From the NCBI GenBank assembly GCA_018262455.1, contig JAGSPR010000070.1, positions 1 to 20,662 on the forward strand: 20,662 nucleotides of DNA, read 5' to 3'. Shown piece by piece: positions 14,469 through 20,662 of this stretch. This DNA is from Deltaproteobacteria bacterium (GTDB taxonomy: Bacteria > Myxococcota > Polyangia > Haliangiales > Haliangiaceae). Position 1 is the stretch's first letter; each line of letters begins with the position of its first letter. The translations under genes and the position numbers were made by a program. The notes under the pieces are model-generated. The model saw only the letters and a list, made by a program, of their open reading frames with translations, did not search any database and was not told the DNA's origin.

Positions 14469-14495
14469 ACGTTCCAGCCCCATGAAGTGGAACGT
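14469..14495 (+). promoter_or_regulatory. 8-bp perfect inverted repeat enclosing the start codon of the S9 peptidase
   Basis: ACGTTCCA (14469-14476) and TGGAACGT (14488-14495) are exact reverse complements around an 11-nt loop (14477-14487) that contains the ATG at 14482-14484. In RNA it would present the start codon in a hairpin loop; in DNA it is a dyad that could bind a regulator. No Shine-Dalgarno precedes the ATG. Confidence 0.6.
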
Positions 14496-16446
14496 CCTGG
14501 TCGTGTGCCTGCTCGCAGCGCAGGCCTCCGCAGAAACGCCGTTCGACAATCGCAAACCCGACCCGAAGGCGACCAAGGCGGGGTACTCCGGCCTCGGCGC
14601 CGAGAGCGTGACGCCGGCCGACATCGCGAAGTACGTCGCGCCTGCGCTGGATGAGCGGGTCTCGCGTCGGATCCAGGCGATGCTCGACGTGCGGGGCGCC
14701 GGCTCGGGGCTCATCACCTCGAAGGGCGACCGCATGGTATTCGGCTCGCGGGTCACCGGGACCCCGCAGATCTGGCGGCAGGACGGTCCGATGAAGTTTG
14801 CGGTGCAGCTGACCGGTGGCGAGGACCGCACGACGGCCGTTGCCCTTGCTCCTGACGATTCGTTTGTCGTCGTCAGCCGTGACATCGGGGGCTCGGAGAA
14901 TCCGGGGCTCTACCTGATGTCATTCGACGGCGGCGCGCTCACCCTGGTCCAGCACACCCCGAAGGTCCAGACCTCGCTCGCGTTTGTCAGCGACGACTCG
15001 AAGTCCCTCTACTTCCGCGCCAACGATATCGATCCCGACTCGTACGCGATCTACCGCTGGGACATCAAGACCGCCAAGCGCGAGCTCGTGTTCGAGCAAA
15101 AGGGGCTGTGGTCGGTGGCGGATCACCAGGGCGACAGCTGGCTGCTGACCAAGGCGCTCGGCTCGACCCAGATCGAGGTCTACCAGTACGACCTCAAGTC
15201 CAAGCAGCTGACGCCCCTGCTCGGCCAGAACGAGAGCGAGGAGTACGACGTCGCGTTCGGTGGCAAGCCCGGCCAGGTGCTCGTGCGGACCAACAAGCCC
15301 GCGGACTTCCAGCGCGTCTACGCGCTCGATCACGGCAAGCTCACACCGATCACCCCGGACCTCAAGTTCGACGTCGAGTCGTTCACGATCGACGAGCCGC
15401 GCACACGGATCTACTACCGCATCAACGAGCACGGCTACGCGAAGCTGGCCGCGATGGACGCGAGGACATTCAAGCCGATCGCGCTGCCGACCTTGCCGGA
15501 AGCGGAGAACATCAACCTGGGCGGCGTGTCACGCAACGGCCGGTTCGTGCAGCTCGCGATCGATGGCTCGACGCTCGCGCCGCAGAGCGTCACGTTCGAC
15601 TGGCAGACCCGCAAGCTCACGACCTGGCGCGTCCCGATGACGCCCGAGATCGATACGCGCAAGTTTGCGAAGGGGACGCTCGAGTACTACCCGACGCGCG
15701 ACGGCGCGAAGATCCCGATGTTCGTGCGGCGACCGGCGAGCTGCAGCGGCCCCTGCCCTGTCGTCGTCGAGCTCCACGGCGGCCCGGAGGGCCAGTCGAT
15801 GGCCGGTTTCAACGGCACCGCGCAGCTCTATGTCGATGCCGGCTTCGTGTTCGTGCAGCCGAACGTCCGCGGCTCGACGGGCTACGGCAAGGCATGGCTG
15901 CACTCCGACGATGGCCCGAGGCGACTGTCGGTGATCTCCGACATCGAGGACTGCGCGAAGTACATCCGCGCGAACTGGGGCAAGGATGGCAAGGCGCCGA
16001 AGATCGGCGTCGAGGGTGGAAGCTACGGCGGCTACTCGACGCTGATGGCGATGACGTTGTTCGCCGGCGCGTTCGATGCCGGCGTGTCGAACGTGGGGAT
16101 CTCGAACCTGATGACGTTCCTGATCAACACGGCCCCGTATCGCCGCATCCTGCGGATCTCCGAATACGGCGACCCCGTGCGTGACAAGGAGGCGCTGGTC
16201 CAGCTCTCGCCGATCACGCACATCGCCAGGATCAAGGCGCCGCTGATGATCATCCAGGGCGTCAACGACCCGCGCGTCCCGGTCGGCGAGGCCGTGCAGA
16301 TGTACAAGGAGCTCGAGCGGCGCAAGATCCCTGGCGGGCTCATCCTGTTTCCCGACGAGGGCCACGGCGCCGCCAAGCGCGGCAACATCGTGCTGACGAT
16401 CGGCCACTCGATCGCGTTCTTCGAGAAGCACCTCCTCACCAAGTAA
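14482..16446 (+). CDS. Exported prolyl oligopeptidase-family (S9) serine peptidase
   Basis: The 654-residue protein has a signal peptide ([10 protein letters not shown], cleavage after ASA, residue 18), a beta-propeller-like N-terminal part (about 70-400, with strand-rich segments such as TPQIWRQDG and SYAIYRWDI), and a C-terminal alpha/beta-hydrolase domain (about 405-654). The catalytic triad is Ser514 in GGSYGGYS, Asp596 in GVNDPRVP and His628 in [15 protein letters not shown] supplies the oxyanion region. S9 enzymes of this layout are oligopeptidases, dipeptidyl peptidases or acylaminoacyl peptidases, and the signal peptide points to the periplasm or outside. The ATG at 14482 starts the signal peptide and lies in the loop of an inverted repeat. 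It is 37 bp downstream of the sigma gene and may be cotranscribed with it. Confidence 0.94.
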   Translation: MKWNVLVVCLLAAQASAETPFDNRKPDPKATKAGYSGLGAESVTPADIAKYVAPALDERVSRRIQAMLDVRGAGSGLITSKGDRMVFGSRVTGTPQIWRQDGPMKFAVQLTGGEDRTTAVALAPDDSFVVVSRDIGGSENPGLYLMSFDGGALTLVQHTPKVQTSLAFVSDDSKSLYFRANDIDPDSYAIYRWDIKTAKRELVFEQKGLWSVADHQGDSWLLTKALGSTQIEVYQYDLKSKQLTPLLGQNESEEYDVAFGGKPGQVLVRTNKPADFQRVYALDHGKLTPITPDLKFDVESFTIDEPRTRIYYRINEHGYAKLAAMDARTFKPIALPTLPEAENINLGGVSRNGRFVQLAIDGSTLAPQSVTFDWQTRKLTTWRVPMTPEIDTRKFAKGTLEYYPTRDGAKIPMFVRRPASCSGPCPVVVELHGGPEGQSMAGFNGTAQLYVDAGFVFVQPNVRGSTGYGKAWLHSDDGPRRLSVISDIEDCAKYIRANWGKDGKAPKIGVEGGSYGGYSTLMAMTLFAGAFDAGVSNVGISNLMTFLINTAPYRRILRISEYGDPVRDKEALVQLSPITHIARIKAPLMIIQGVNDPRVPVGEAVQMYKELERRKIPGGLILFPDEGHGAAKRGNIVLTIGHSIAFFEKHLLTK

Positions 16447-16458
16447 GCCGCCGGGCCG

Positions 16459-16477
16459 GCGCGGAACGAGTCCGCGC
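16459..16477. terminator. Hairpin between convergent S9 and M20 genes, possible bidirectional terminator
   Basis: GCGCGGA (16459-16465) and TCCGCGC (16471-16477) form a perfect 7-bp stem with the 5-nt loop ACGAG. It fills the middle of the 35-bp gap between two convergent stop codons. There is no T run, so it would act by another mechanism or only as a barrier protecting 3' ends. Confidence 0.5.
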
Positions 16478-16481
16478 GTGG

Positions 16482-17666
16482 TCATCCCAGGCGCCCGAAG
16501 AGGAAGCGCGCGAGCGCCTCGGCCTTGGGGACGAACGTGTCGAGCTCGGCGTACTCGTGCGTGGTGTGAAAGCCGGCACCGCGAGGGCCGAGCCCGTCGA
16601 TCGCGGGGACGCCGAGCGGCGCAACCGTGTTGGCATCGGAGCCGCCGCCGAGCAGCGGGGCCTCGCCGTCGCCCAGGCCCGATGCGCGGGCACACGCGGC
16701 GTACTCGTCGCGCAGCGCGGCCGAGGCGGGCGTGCGCTCGAGTGGCAGGCGGTTCGCCCCGCCGGCGACCTCGAGCCGCACGCCGGGCACGGCACCAGCA
16801 GCAGCCTGCGCGGCGGCACGCAGCGCGGCGACCAGCTGCTCGGCATCGGCGACGGTCTCGTAGCGCAGGTCGAGCATGCACTCGGCGCGCTCCGGCACCG
16901 TGTTCTTCGACGTGCCGCCGGTGAACGTGCCGACATTGACGGTGCGCCCACGGGCGTAGTCGGTGAGCTGGTGCGCAGCCTCGACGAACTTCGCGAGCGC
17001 CACGATCGCGTTCGCGCCGTCGTTGTGGTGGTTGCCGGCGTGCGCGGCCTTGCCATGCGCCACGACCGTCATCGCGCCAACACCCTTGCGGCGCGTGATG
17101 ATCATGTCGTTCGCGCGGCCGGACTCGAAGACGAGCGCGCAGGCGGCGCCCTGGGCGAGCGCACGGAGGTGCGGCGCCGAGCTCGGCGAACCCACCTCCT
17201 CGTCGGCGACACAGACGACGATCACCGGCAGATCCTCGAGTACGCCGACCTCGTCGAGTGCGGCGAGGCTGGTGCGGATCACCGAGAGCCCGCCCTTCAT
17301 GTCGAGCACGCCGGGGCCGAGCGCCCGTCCGCCCTCCTCGCGCCAGCCTTCGAAGTGTCCCTGCGGAAACACCGTGTCGTGGTGGCCGATCAGCAGGATC
17401 GGGGCGCCGGGCGCGGGCGTGCGCCAGACCAGGTGATCGCCGAAGCCGTCGCCCCCAGGGATGACCGTGCACGCCAGCGCAGGCAACGCGAACGCCTCGC
17501 GCAGCAGCGCGCCGACACGATTCACGCCGGCGACGTTGGTGGTGTAGCTGTTGATCTCGACCCAGCTCCGGGCCAGCGCGTGCATCTCCGGGCCGCGTGC
17601 CCGTACCGCCGCGAGGGCCGCATCGAGTGTTTGCTGCGAGGCTGGTTTTCCCATCGACTTGGGCAT
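16482..17666 (-). CDS. M20-family metallopeptidase (carboxypeptidase G2-like)
   Basis: The 394-residue di-zinc hydrolase shows the M20 ligand set: His95 and Asp97 in IGHHDTVFPQGHF, the bridging Asp122 in GPGVLDMKGG, Glu156/Glu157 in ADEEVGS, Glu181 in ESGR, and a C-terminal His in GFHTTHEY (His367 or His370). A dimerisation domain lies between about 195 and 305, with the typical GKAAHAG. The wording around the first motifs fits the glutamate carboxypeptidase/CPG2 branch, so peptides or N-acyl amino acids are likely substrates. There is no signal peptide. The ATG at 17666 is used; another lies 4 codons in (17654). The gene is divergent from argC with an 18-bp gap. M20 also contains the ArgE deacetylases, so a role in arginine synthesis is possible but not favoured by the motifs. 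Confidence 0.9.
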   Translation of the reverse strand: MPKSMGKPASQQTLDAALAAVRARGPEMHALARSWVEINSYTTNVAGVNRVGALLREAFALPALACTVIPGGDGFGDHLVWRTPAPGAPILLIGHHDTVFPQGHFEGWREEGGRALGPGVLDMKGGLSVIRTSLAALDEVGVLEDLPVIVVCVADEEVGSPSSAPHLRALAQGAACALVFESGRANDMIITRRKGVGAMTVVAHGKAAHAGNHHNDGANAIVALAKFVEAAHQLTDYARGRTVNVGTFTGGTSKNTVPERAECMLDLRYETVADAEQLVAALRAAAQAAAGAVPGVRLEVAGGANRLPLERTPASAALRDEYAACARASGLGDGEAPLLGGGSDANTVAPLGVPAIDGLGPRGAGFHTTHEYAELDTFVPKAEALARFLFGRLG

Positions 17667-17684
17667 GGCATACCCTGTCCCGCG
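17667..17684. promoter_or_regulatory. 18-bp divergent gap between M20 peptidase and argC
   Basis: The only sequence between the two start codons contains CATACC on the plus strand (17669-17674, about 10 nt before the argC ATG) and TATGCC on the minus strand (17672-17667, directly before the M20 ATG). Both are weak -10-like elements. No Shine-Dalgarno is visible for either gene, which suggests leaderless or nearly leaderless messages, or promoters within the neighbouring coding sequence. Confidence 0.3.
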
Positions 17685-18740
17685 ATGGCAAAGCGATTCA
17701 AGGCTGCAATCATCGGCGGCAGCGGCTACGGCGGTGCAGAGCTCGCGCGTCGGCTGCTCATGCACCCCGACGTCGAGCTCGTGCGGATCGCGTCGATCGA
17801 TCACGTCGGCGAGCCGCTCGGCGCGGTGCACCCGAACCTCGAAGGCGCCACCGACCTCGTGTTCGAAGATCTTTCGCCGGCCGAGGCCGCGCGCGGCTGC
17901 GATGTCGCGCTGCTCGCACTGCCGCACAAGGTCACCGCCGCGAAGGTGCCCGAGCTGTTCGCCGCGGGCGTCAAGATCGTCGACATGTCGGGCGACTTCC
18001 GGCTGCGTGATGCCCTGGTCTACGAGAAGTTCTATGGCGCCAAGCATCCGCACCCCGAGCTGCTCGGCAAGTTCGTCTACGGCTTGCCGGAGCTCAATCG
18101 CGCCGAGATCAAGCAAGCGAGATACGTCGCCTCCCCCGGCTGCTTCGCCACGGCGATCGAGCTCGCGCTGCTGCCGCTCGCCCACGCCGGCCTGCTTGCT
18201 GGCGCGGTCGTCCACGTCATGGGCATCACGGGTTCGTCGGGGTCGGGCATCGCCCCGGCCGCCGGCACCCATCACCCGAGCCGCGCCGGCAACCTCAAGA
18301 CCTACAAACCGCTGGAGCACCAGCACGTGCCCGAGATCGTGCAGACCCTCGGCGATGCAGGCGCGGCGGCCGTCGAGCTGCGGTTCGTCCCGGTGTCCGC
18401 GCCGCTCACCCGCGGCATCTTCGCGACCTGCTTCCTCGAGCTGCCGGCCGAGCTCGACAGCGGGCGGCTCGCACAGCTGTTCGACGAGCGCTATGCGAAC
18501 GAGCCGTTCGTGCGCCGTCCCCGCAAGCGGCTCCCCGAGGTCGTCGCGGTCGCCGGGTCCAACTACGCCGAGGTCGGCTTCGCGGTAGGCCCGGTCGCCA
18601 GCGGCAAGCGCACGGTCACCTGCTTCTCCGCGATCGACAACCTCATCAAGGGCGGCGCCGGTCAGGCGATCCAGAACATGAACCTCGTGCTCGGGTGCGA
18701 CGAGAAGGCGAGCCTCGAGGACGTCGGGAACTGGCCATGA
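17685..18740 (+). CDS. argC: N-acetyl-gamma-glutamyl-phosphate reductase (ArgC family)
   Basis: ArgC reduces the acylated glutamyl phosphate to the semialdehyde using NADPH, third step of ornithine/arginine synthesis. The 351-residue protein has the dinucleotide loop IIGGSGYGGAELARRLL, then IVDMSGDFRL, FVYGLPELNR, the catalytic cysteine in ASPGCFATAIELALLPL (Cys153), ITGSSGSG, and the C-terminal SAIDNLIKGGAGQAIQNMNL. The stretch THHPSRAGNLKTYKP followed by EHQHVPEI differs from standard acetyl-type ArgC. It recalls two branches: LysY-like enzymes and Bacteroidetes ArgC, which acts on N-succinyl substrates. The acyl group is therefore uncertain. The ATG at 17685 begins the domain. argB starts inside the argC stop (ATGA at 18737-18740). 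Confidence 0.94.
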   Translation: MAKRFKAAIIGGSGYGGAELARRLLMHPDVELVRIASIDHVGEPLGAVHPNLEGATDLVFEDLSPAEAARGCDVALLALPHKVTAAKVPELFAAGVKIVDMSGDFRLRDALVYEKFYGAKHPHPELLGKFVYGLPELNRAEIKQARYVASPGCFATAIELALLPLAHAGLLAGAVVHVMGITGSSGSGIAPAAGTHHPSRAGNLKTYKPLEHQHVPEIVQTLGDAGAAAVELRFVPVSAPLTRGIFATCFLELPAELDSGRLAQLFDERYANEPFVRRPRKRLPEVVAVAGSNYAEVGFAVGPVASGKRTVTCFSAIDNLIKGGAGQAIQNMNLVLGCDEKASLEDVGNWP

Positions 18741-18772
18741 CCGGGACGATGACCGGGACGATGACCGGGACG
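18737..18772 (+). repeat. Three 12-bp tandem repeats, each with an in-frame start codon, at the head of argB
   Basis: ATGACCGGGACG occurs three times without a mismatch (18737, 18749, 18761). Each copy encodes MTGT, so the predicted protein begins MTGTMTGTMTGT and three in-frame ATG codons are available. The first ATG overlaps the argC stop codon. The repeats precede the conserved kinase domain (IVVKIGGEVV) and look like slippage products. Confidence 0.9.
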
Positions 18773-19591
18773 AGGTCGCGCAACATCGTCGTCAAGATCG
18801 GCGGAGAGGTCGTGGGATCGGGCGAGGCCGCGCTGCTCGCAGCCGACCTCCGCGAGCTGCAGGCCTCCGGCGCGCGGATCGCGATCGTCCATGGGGGCGG
18901 GCCGCAGGCGACCGAGTTGCAGAAGCGGCTCGGCTTGCCGACGACCCAGGTCGCCGGGCGCCGGGTCACCGACGCCGCCACCCTCGATGTCATGAAGATG
19001 GTCGTGGCCGGCAAGCTCAACGTCGATCTGTGCGCGAGCCTGCTCGCTGCCGGCCTCTCACCGGTCGGGCTGCACGGCGCCTCGGGTCACGTCGTGCGCG
19101 CGATCCGCCGCACGCCGATGGTGTATCCGAGCGCAGGTCCCGACCCGGTGGATCTCGGGCTCGTCGGCGACATCACCGGGTTCAACCTGGGACTGCTCGA
19201 GACCCTGTGGTCGGCCGGGTACCTGCCGGTCATCGCGTGCCTCGGGGCCGATGCCGAAGGTGGCATCTACAACATCAACGCGGACCTCGTCGGCAATCAG
19301 CTCGCCGCCGCGCTCCATGCCGAGCGGCTGTTCCTCGTGACCTCCACGCCCGGGGTGCTGCGTGACGTGAGCGATCCGGCGTCTCGCCTGACCCGGCTCA
19401 GCTGTGCCGAGGCGCGCGCAGCGATCACGAGTGGCGTCGTGACCGGCGGCATGATCGCGAAGCTCGAAGAGGCGATGGCGGTGGTCGATCAAGGGGTCGG
19501 CGCGATCCACATCCTCGGCAAGCTCGCCGCAGGCGATCTGGTGCGCGCCATTGCCGAGCCCGGTTCGGTCGGAACCACGCTGGTCTCGTAG
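18737..19591 (+). CDS. argB: Acetylglutamate kinase (ArgB family)
   Basis: ArgB phosphorylates the gamma-carboxyl of N-acyl-glutamate, second step of ornithine/arginine synthesis. The 284-residue protein of the amino-acid kinase fold has VVKIGGEVV (Lys20), AIVHGGGPQATEL, VAGRRVTDAATLDVM, LGLVGDITGFN, IYNINADLVGNQLA, and GGMIAKLEEAM where GGMIPK is usual. The common LSGKDG loop reads LHGASG. Together with the unusual argC signature this leaves the acyl donor open. The start is uncertain among three in-frame ATGs in a tandem repeat; the first overlaps argC and is used here. The stop is 1 bp from the stop of the opposing histidine kinase gene. Confidence 0.93.
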   Translation: MTGTMTGTMTGTRSRNIVVKIGGEVVGSGEAALLAADLRELQASGARIAIVHGGGPQATELQKRLGLPTTQVAGRRVTDAATLDVMKMVVAGKLNVDLCASLLAAGLSPVGLHGASGHVVRAIRRTPMVYPSAGPDPVDLGLVGDITGFNLGLLETLWSAGYLPVIACLGADAEGGIYNINADLVGNQLAAALHAERLFLVTSTPGVLRDVSDPASRLTRLSCAEARAAITSGVVTGGMIAKLEEAMAVVDQGVGAIHILGKLAAGDLVRAIAEPGSVGTTLVS

Positions 19592-19592
19592 G

Positions 19593-20662
19593 CTACTCGG
19601 CCGGAAGATCCGACGGCGGCCGAGCGGATCGCATCACCTGGGTCGTCGTGCGGCCGCGCCATTCGAGCGGGACGACCACGCGGAACGTCGAGCCCTTGCC
19701 GATCGCGGACTCGAGCTCGACCTCGGCACCGAGCAGATCGGTGAGCCGGGCCACGAGCGCGAGCCCGAGCCCGACGCCTCCATAGCCCTTGGTGTCACCC
19801 CGCTGGGCCTGGCGGAACGGCTCGAAGATCGAGGACTGATCGTCGGGAGCGATGCCGATGCCGGTGTCGATCACCGCGAGCTCGACCATGTCGCCACGCC
19901 TCCGCGCCGAGATCGTCACGACGCCAGCCTCGGGCGTGAACTTCACCGCGTTCGCGAGCAGGTTCACCAGGACGTGCGCGAGCCAGCGCTCGTCGGACTG
20001 CACGACCGGGAGGTCGGGTTCGAGGTCGACCTCGAGCGCCAGCTGCTTGGTGCCGATGACCCAGGATACCGACGCGGTGACCCGCTCGATCAGCGCCGCG
20101 AGATCAACGGGCCCCGGCCGCGCGTCGATCTTGCCCGCCTCGGCGCGGGTCAACTGGAGCACGTCATCGACGAGGCCGAGCAACGACTGCGCGCTGCGCT
20201 TGATCGCGGTGCACGCCTCGCGCTGCTTGTCGGTGACCGGGCCATAGACCCCGGCCGCGATCACATCGGCGAGTCCCTGGACGCCGTGGATCGGCGTGCG
20301 GAGCTCGTGCGTCATCGACGCCACGAACTGGCTGCGCTGCGTCGCCGCCTGGATCAGCTGCGCCGTGCGCTTCTCGAGATCGGCCTCCTTGCGGCGGAGC
20401 AGCCGCAACGTCGCCGCGCAGAACCACGCCGGCACGCCGACGACCATCGCGCAGTACGCGATCGTGGTGATCGTCAAGCCGACGCTCGGAGCATGACCTG
20501 GATCGCCGAGCGTCGGCGTCGGCGGCAACACGCCGGCCGCCATCAGGATCATCATGGTCGAGAAGCTGACGACGATGAACGTCGCCATCAGGATCGTGAC
20601 GCCGAGGTTCGAGAGCAGCGAGAGGACGGCGACGACGATGACGTACGCAGCCAGCAGCGGGC
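19593..20662 (-). CDS. Membrane sensor histidine kinase (5'-truncated at window edge)
   Basis: A two-component sensor with the start outside the window. The frame stays open through 20662, and the ATG at 20588 lies inside a hydrophobic run, so it is probably internal. At least three hydrophobic helices are visible near the N-terminus, including VIVVAVLSLLSNLGV, FIVVSFSTMMILMAAGV and AYCAMVVGVPAWFCA. A short coiled linker (RRKEADLEKRTAQLI) leads to the HisKA helix MTHELRTPIHGVQG, whose phosphoacceptor His codon is 20307-20309. The HATPase domain has the N box LLANAVKFTP, G1 DTGIGIAPDD, F box IFEPFRQAQ and G2 GVGLGLAL. No response regulator is in view, so it may be an orphan. There is no sensor domain beyond the membrane helices so far. 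Ends 1 bp from argB, tail to tail. Confidence 0.93.
   Translation of the reverse strand, partial: PLLAAYVIVVAVLSLLSNLGVTILMATFIVVSFSTMMILMAAGVLPPTPTLGDPGHAPSVGLTITTIAYCAMVVGVPAWFCAATLRLLRRKEADLEKRTAQLIQAATQRSQFVASMTHELRTPIHGVQGLADVIAAGVYGPVTDKQREACTAIKRSAQSLLGLVDDVLQLTRAEAGKIDARPGPVDLAALIERVTASVSWVIGTKQLALEVDLEPDLPVVQSDERWLAHVLVNLLANAVKFTPEAGVVTISARRRGDMVELAVIDTGIGIAPDDQSSIFEPFRQAQRGDTKGYGGVGLGLALVARLTDLLGAEVELESAIGKGSTFRVVVPLEWRGRTTTQVMRSARPPSDLPAE

Noticed and set aside
17659..17675. TTGGGC...CATACC as a sigma-54 or close-spaced sigma-70 promoter for argC
   Set aside because: It lacks the GG...GC spacing of sigma-54 elements, and the spacing is too short for sigma-70.
16557..17684. Long plus-strand open frame opposite the M20 gene, in frame with argC
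   Set aside because: It is an antisense shadow of high-GC coding DNA; the composition is Arg/Ala-rich without motifs, and ArgC homology starts at 17685.
1..20662. CRISPR arrays, toxin-antitoxin pairs, phage or biosynthetic clusters
   Set aside because: No regularly spaced repeats, toxin or antitoxin motifs, phage proteins or modular synthases were seen on either strand.

Overview
The window is strongly GC-rich, gene-dense DNA with very short gaps. It looks like a chromosomal segment of a myxobacterium-like member of the Myxococcota, perhaps near Polyangia/Kofleriaceae. This is an inference from gene content: a transmembrane Ser/Thr kinase with the HRDLSPRN catalytic loop and a C-terminal PEGA domain, a second PEGA protein, PDA-rich linkers, a non-standard sigma-70 factor and a membrane histidine kinase. 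No phage gene, transposase or CRISPR array was found, but one intergenic region resembles the end of an insertion sequence.

Layout. 1-2826: a 5'-truncated Ser/Thr kinase (+) converges on an exported PEGA protein (-). 2827-4057: a 20-bp divergent gap made almost entirely of a perfect palindrome, then a small unknown gene and a lipoprotein with two copies of one domain. 4042-5718: alpha-glucan phosphorylase (-), overlapping the lipoprotein tail to tail. 6014-8223: an Smr-domain gene overlapping a PBP4-type D,D-carboxypeptidase. 8242-10630: a ridA-acs unit (-). 10751-10866: tRNA-Val(CAC) with its promoter. 10873-11993: an in-frame 27-bp duplication, then two tandem paralogous genes with an unrecognised 35-residue 'HLP' helical repeat. 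12166-12624: a Nudix hydrolase. 12625-13010: the longest gene-free stretch, with a terminator and an array of repeated motifs. 13011-14444: a sigma-70 family factor with altered -10-recognition residues. 14482-16446: an exported S9 peptidase whose start codon lies in the loop of a perfect inverted repeat. 16482-17666: an M20 peptidase (-), divergent from 17685-19591, argC-argB. 19593-20662: a membrane histidine kinase (-), cut by the window edge.

How the genes fit together. argC and argB are translationally coupled and catalyse consecutive steps (argB second, argC third) of the acylated ornithine/arginine route. ridA and acs are 16 bp apart and probably co-transcribed. smr-dacB and the two HLP-repeat genes are also coupled by overlapping start and stop codons. 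The rest are independent housekeeping, envelope and signalling genes. The least explained items are the HLP-repeat pair, the unusual sigma factor, the palindromic apparently leaderless divergent promoter at 2829-2844, and the triple start-codon repeat at the head of argB.
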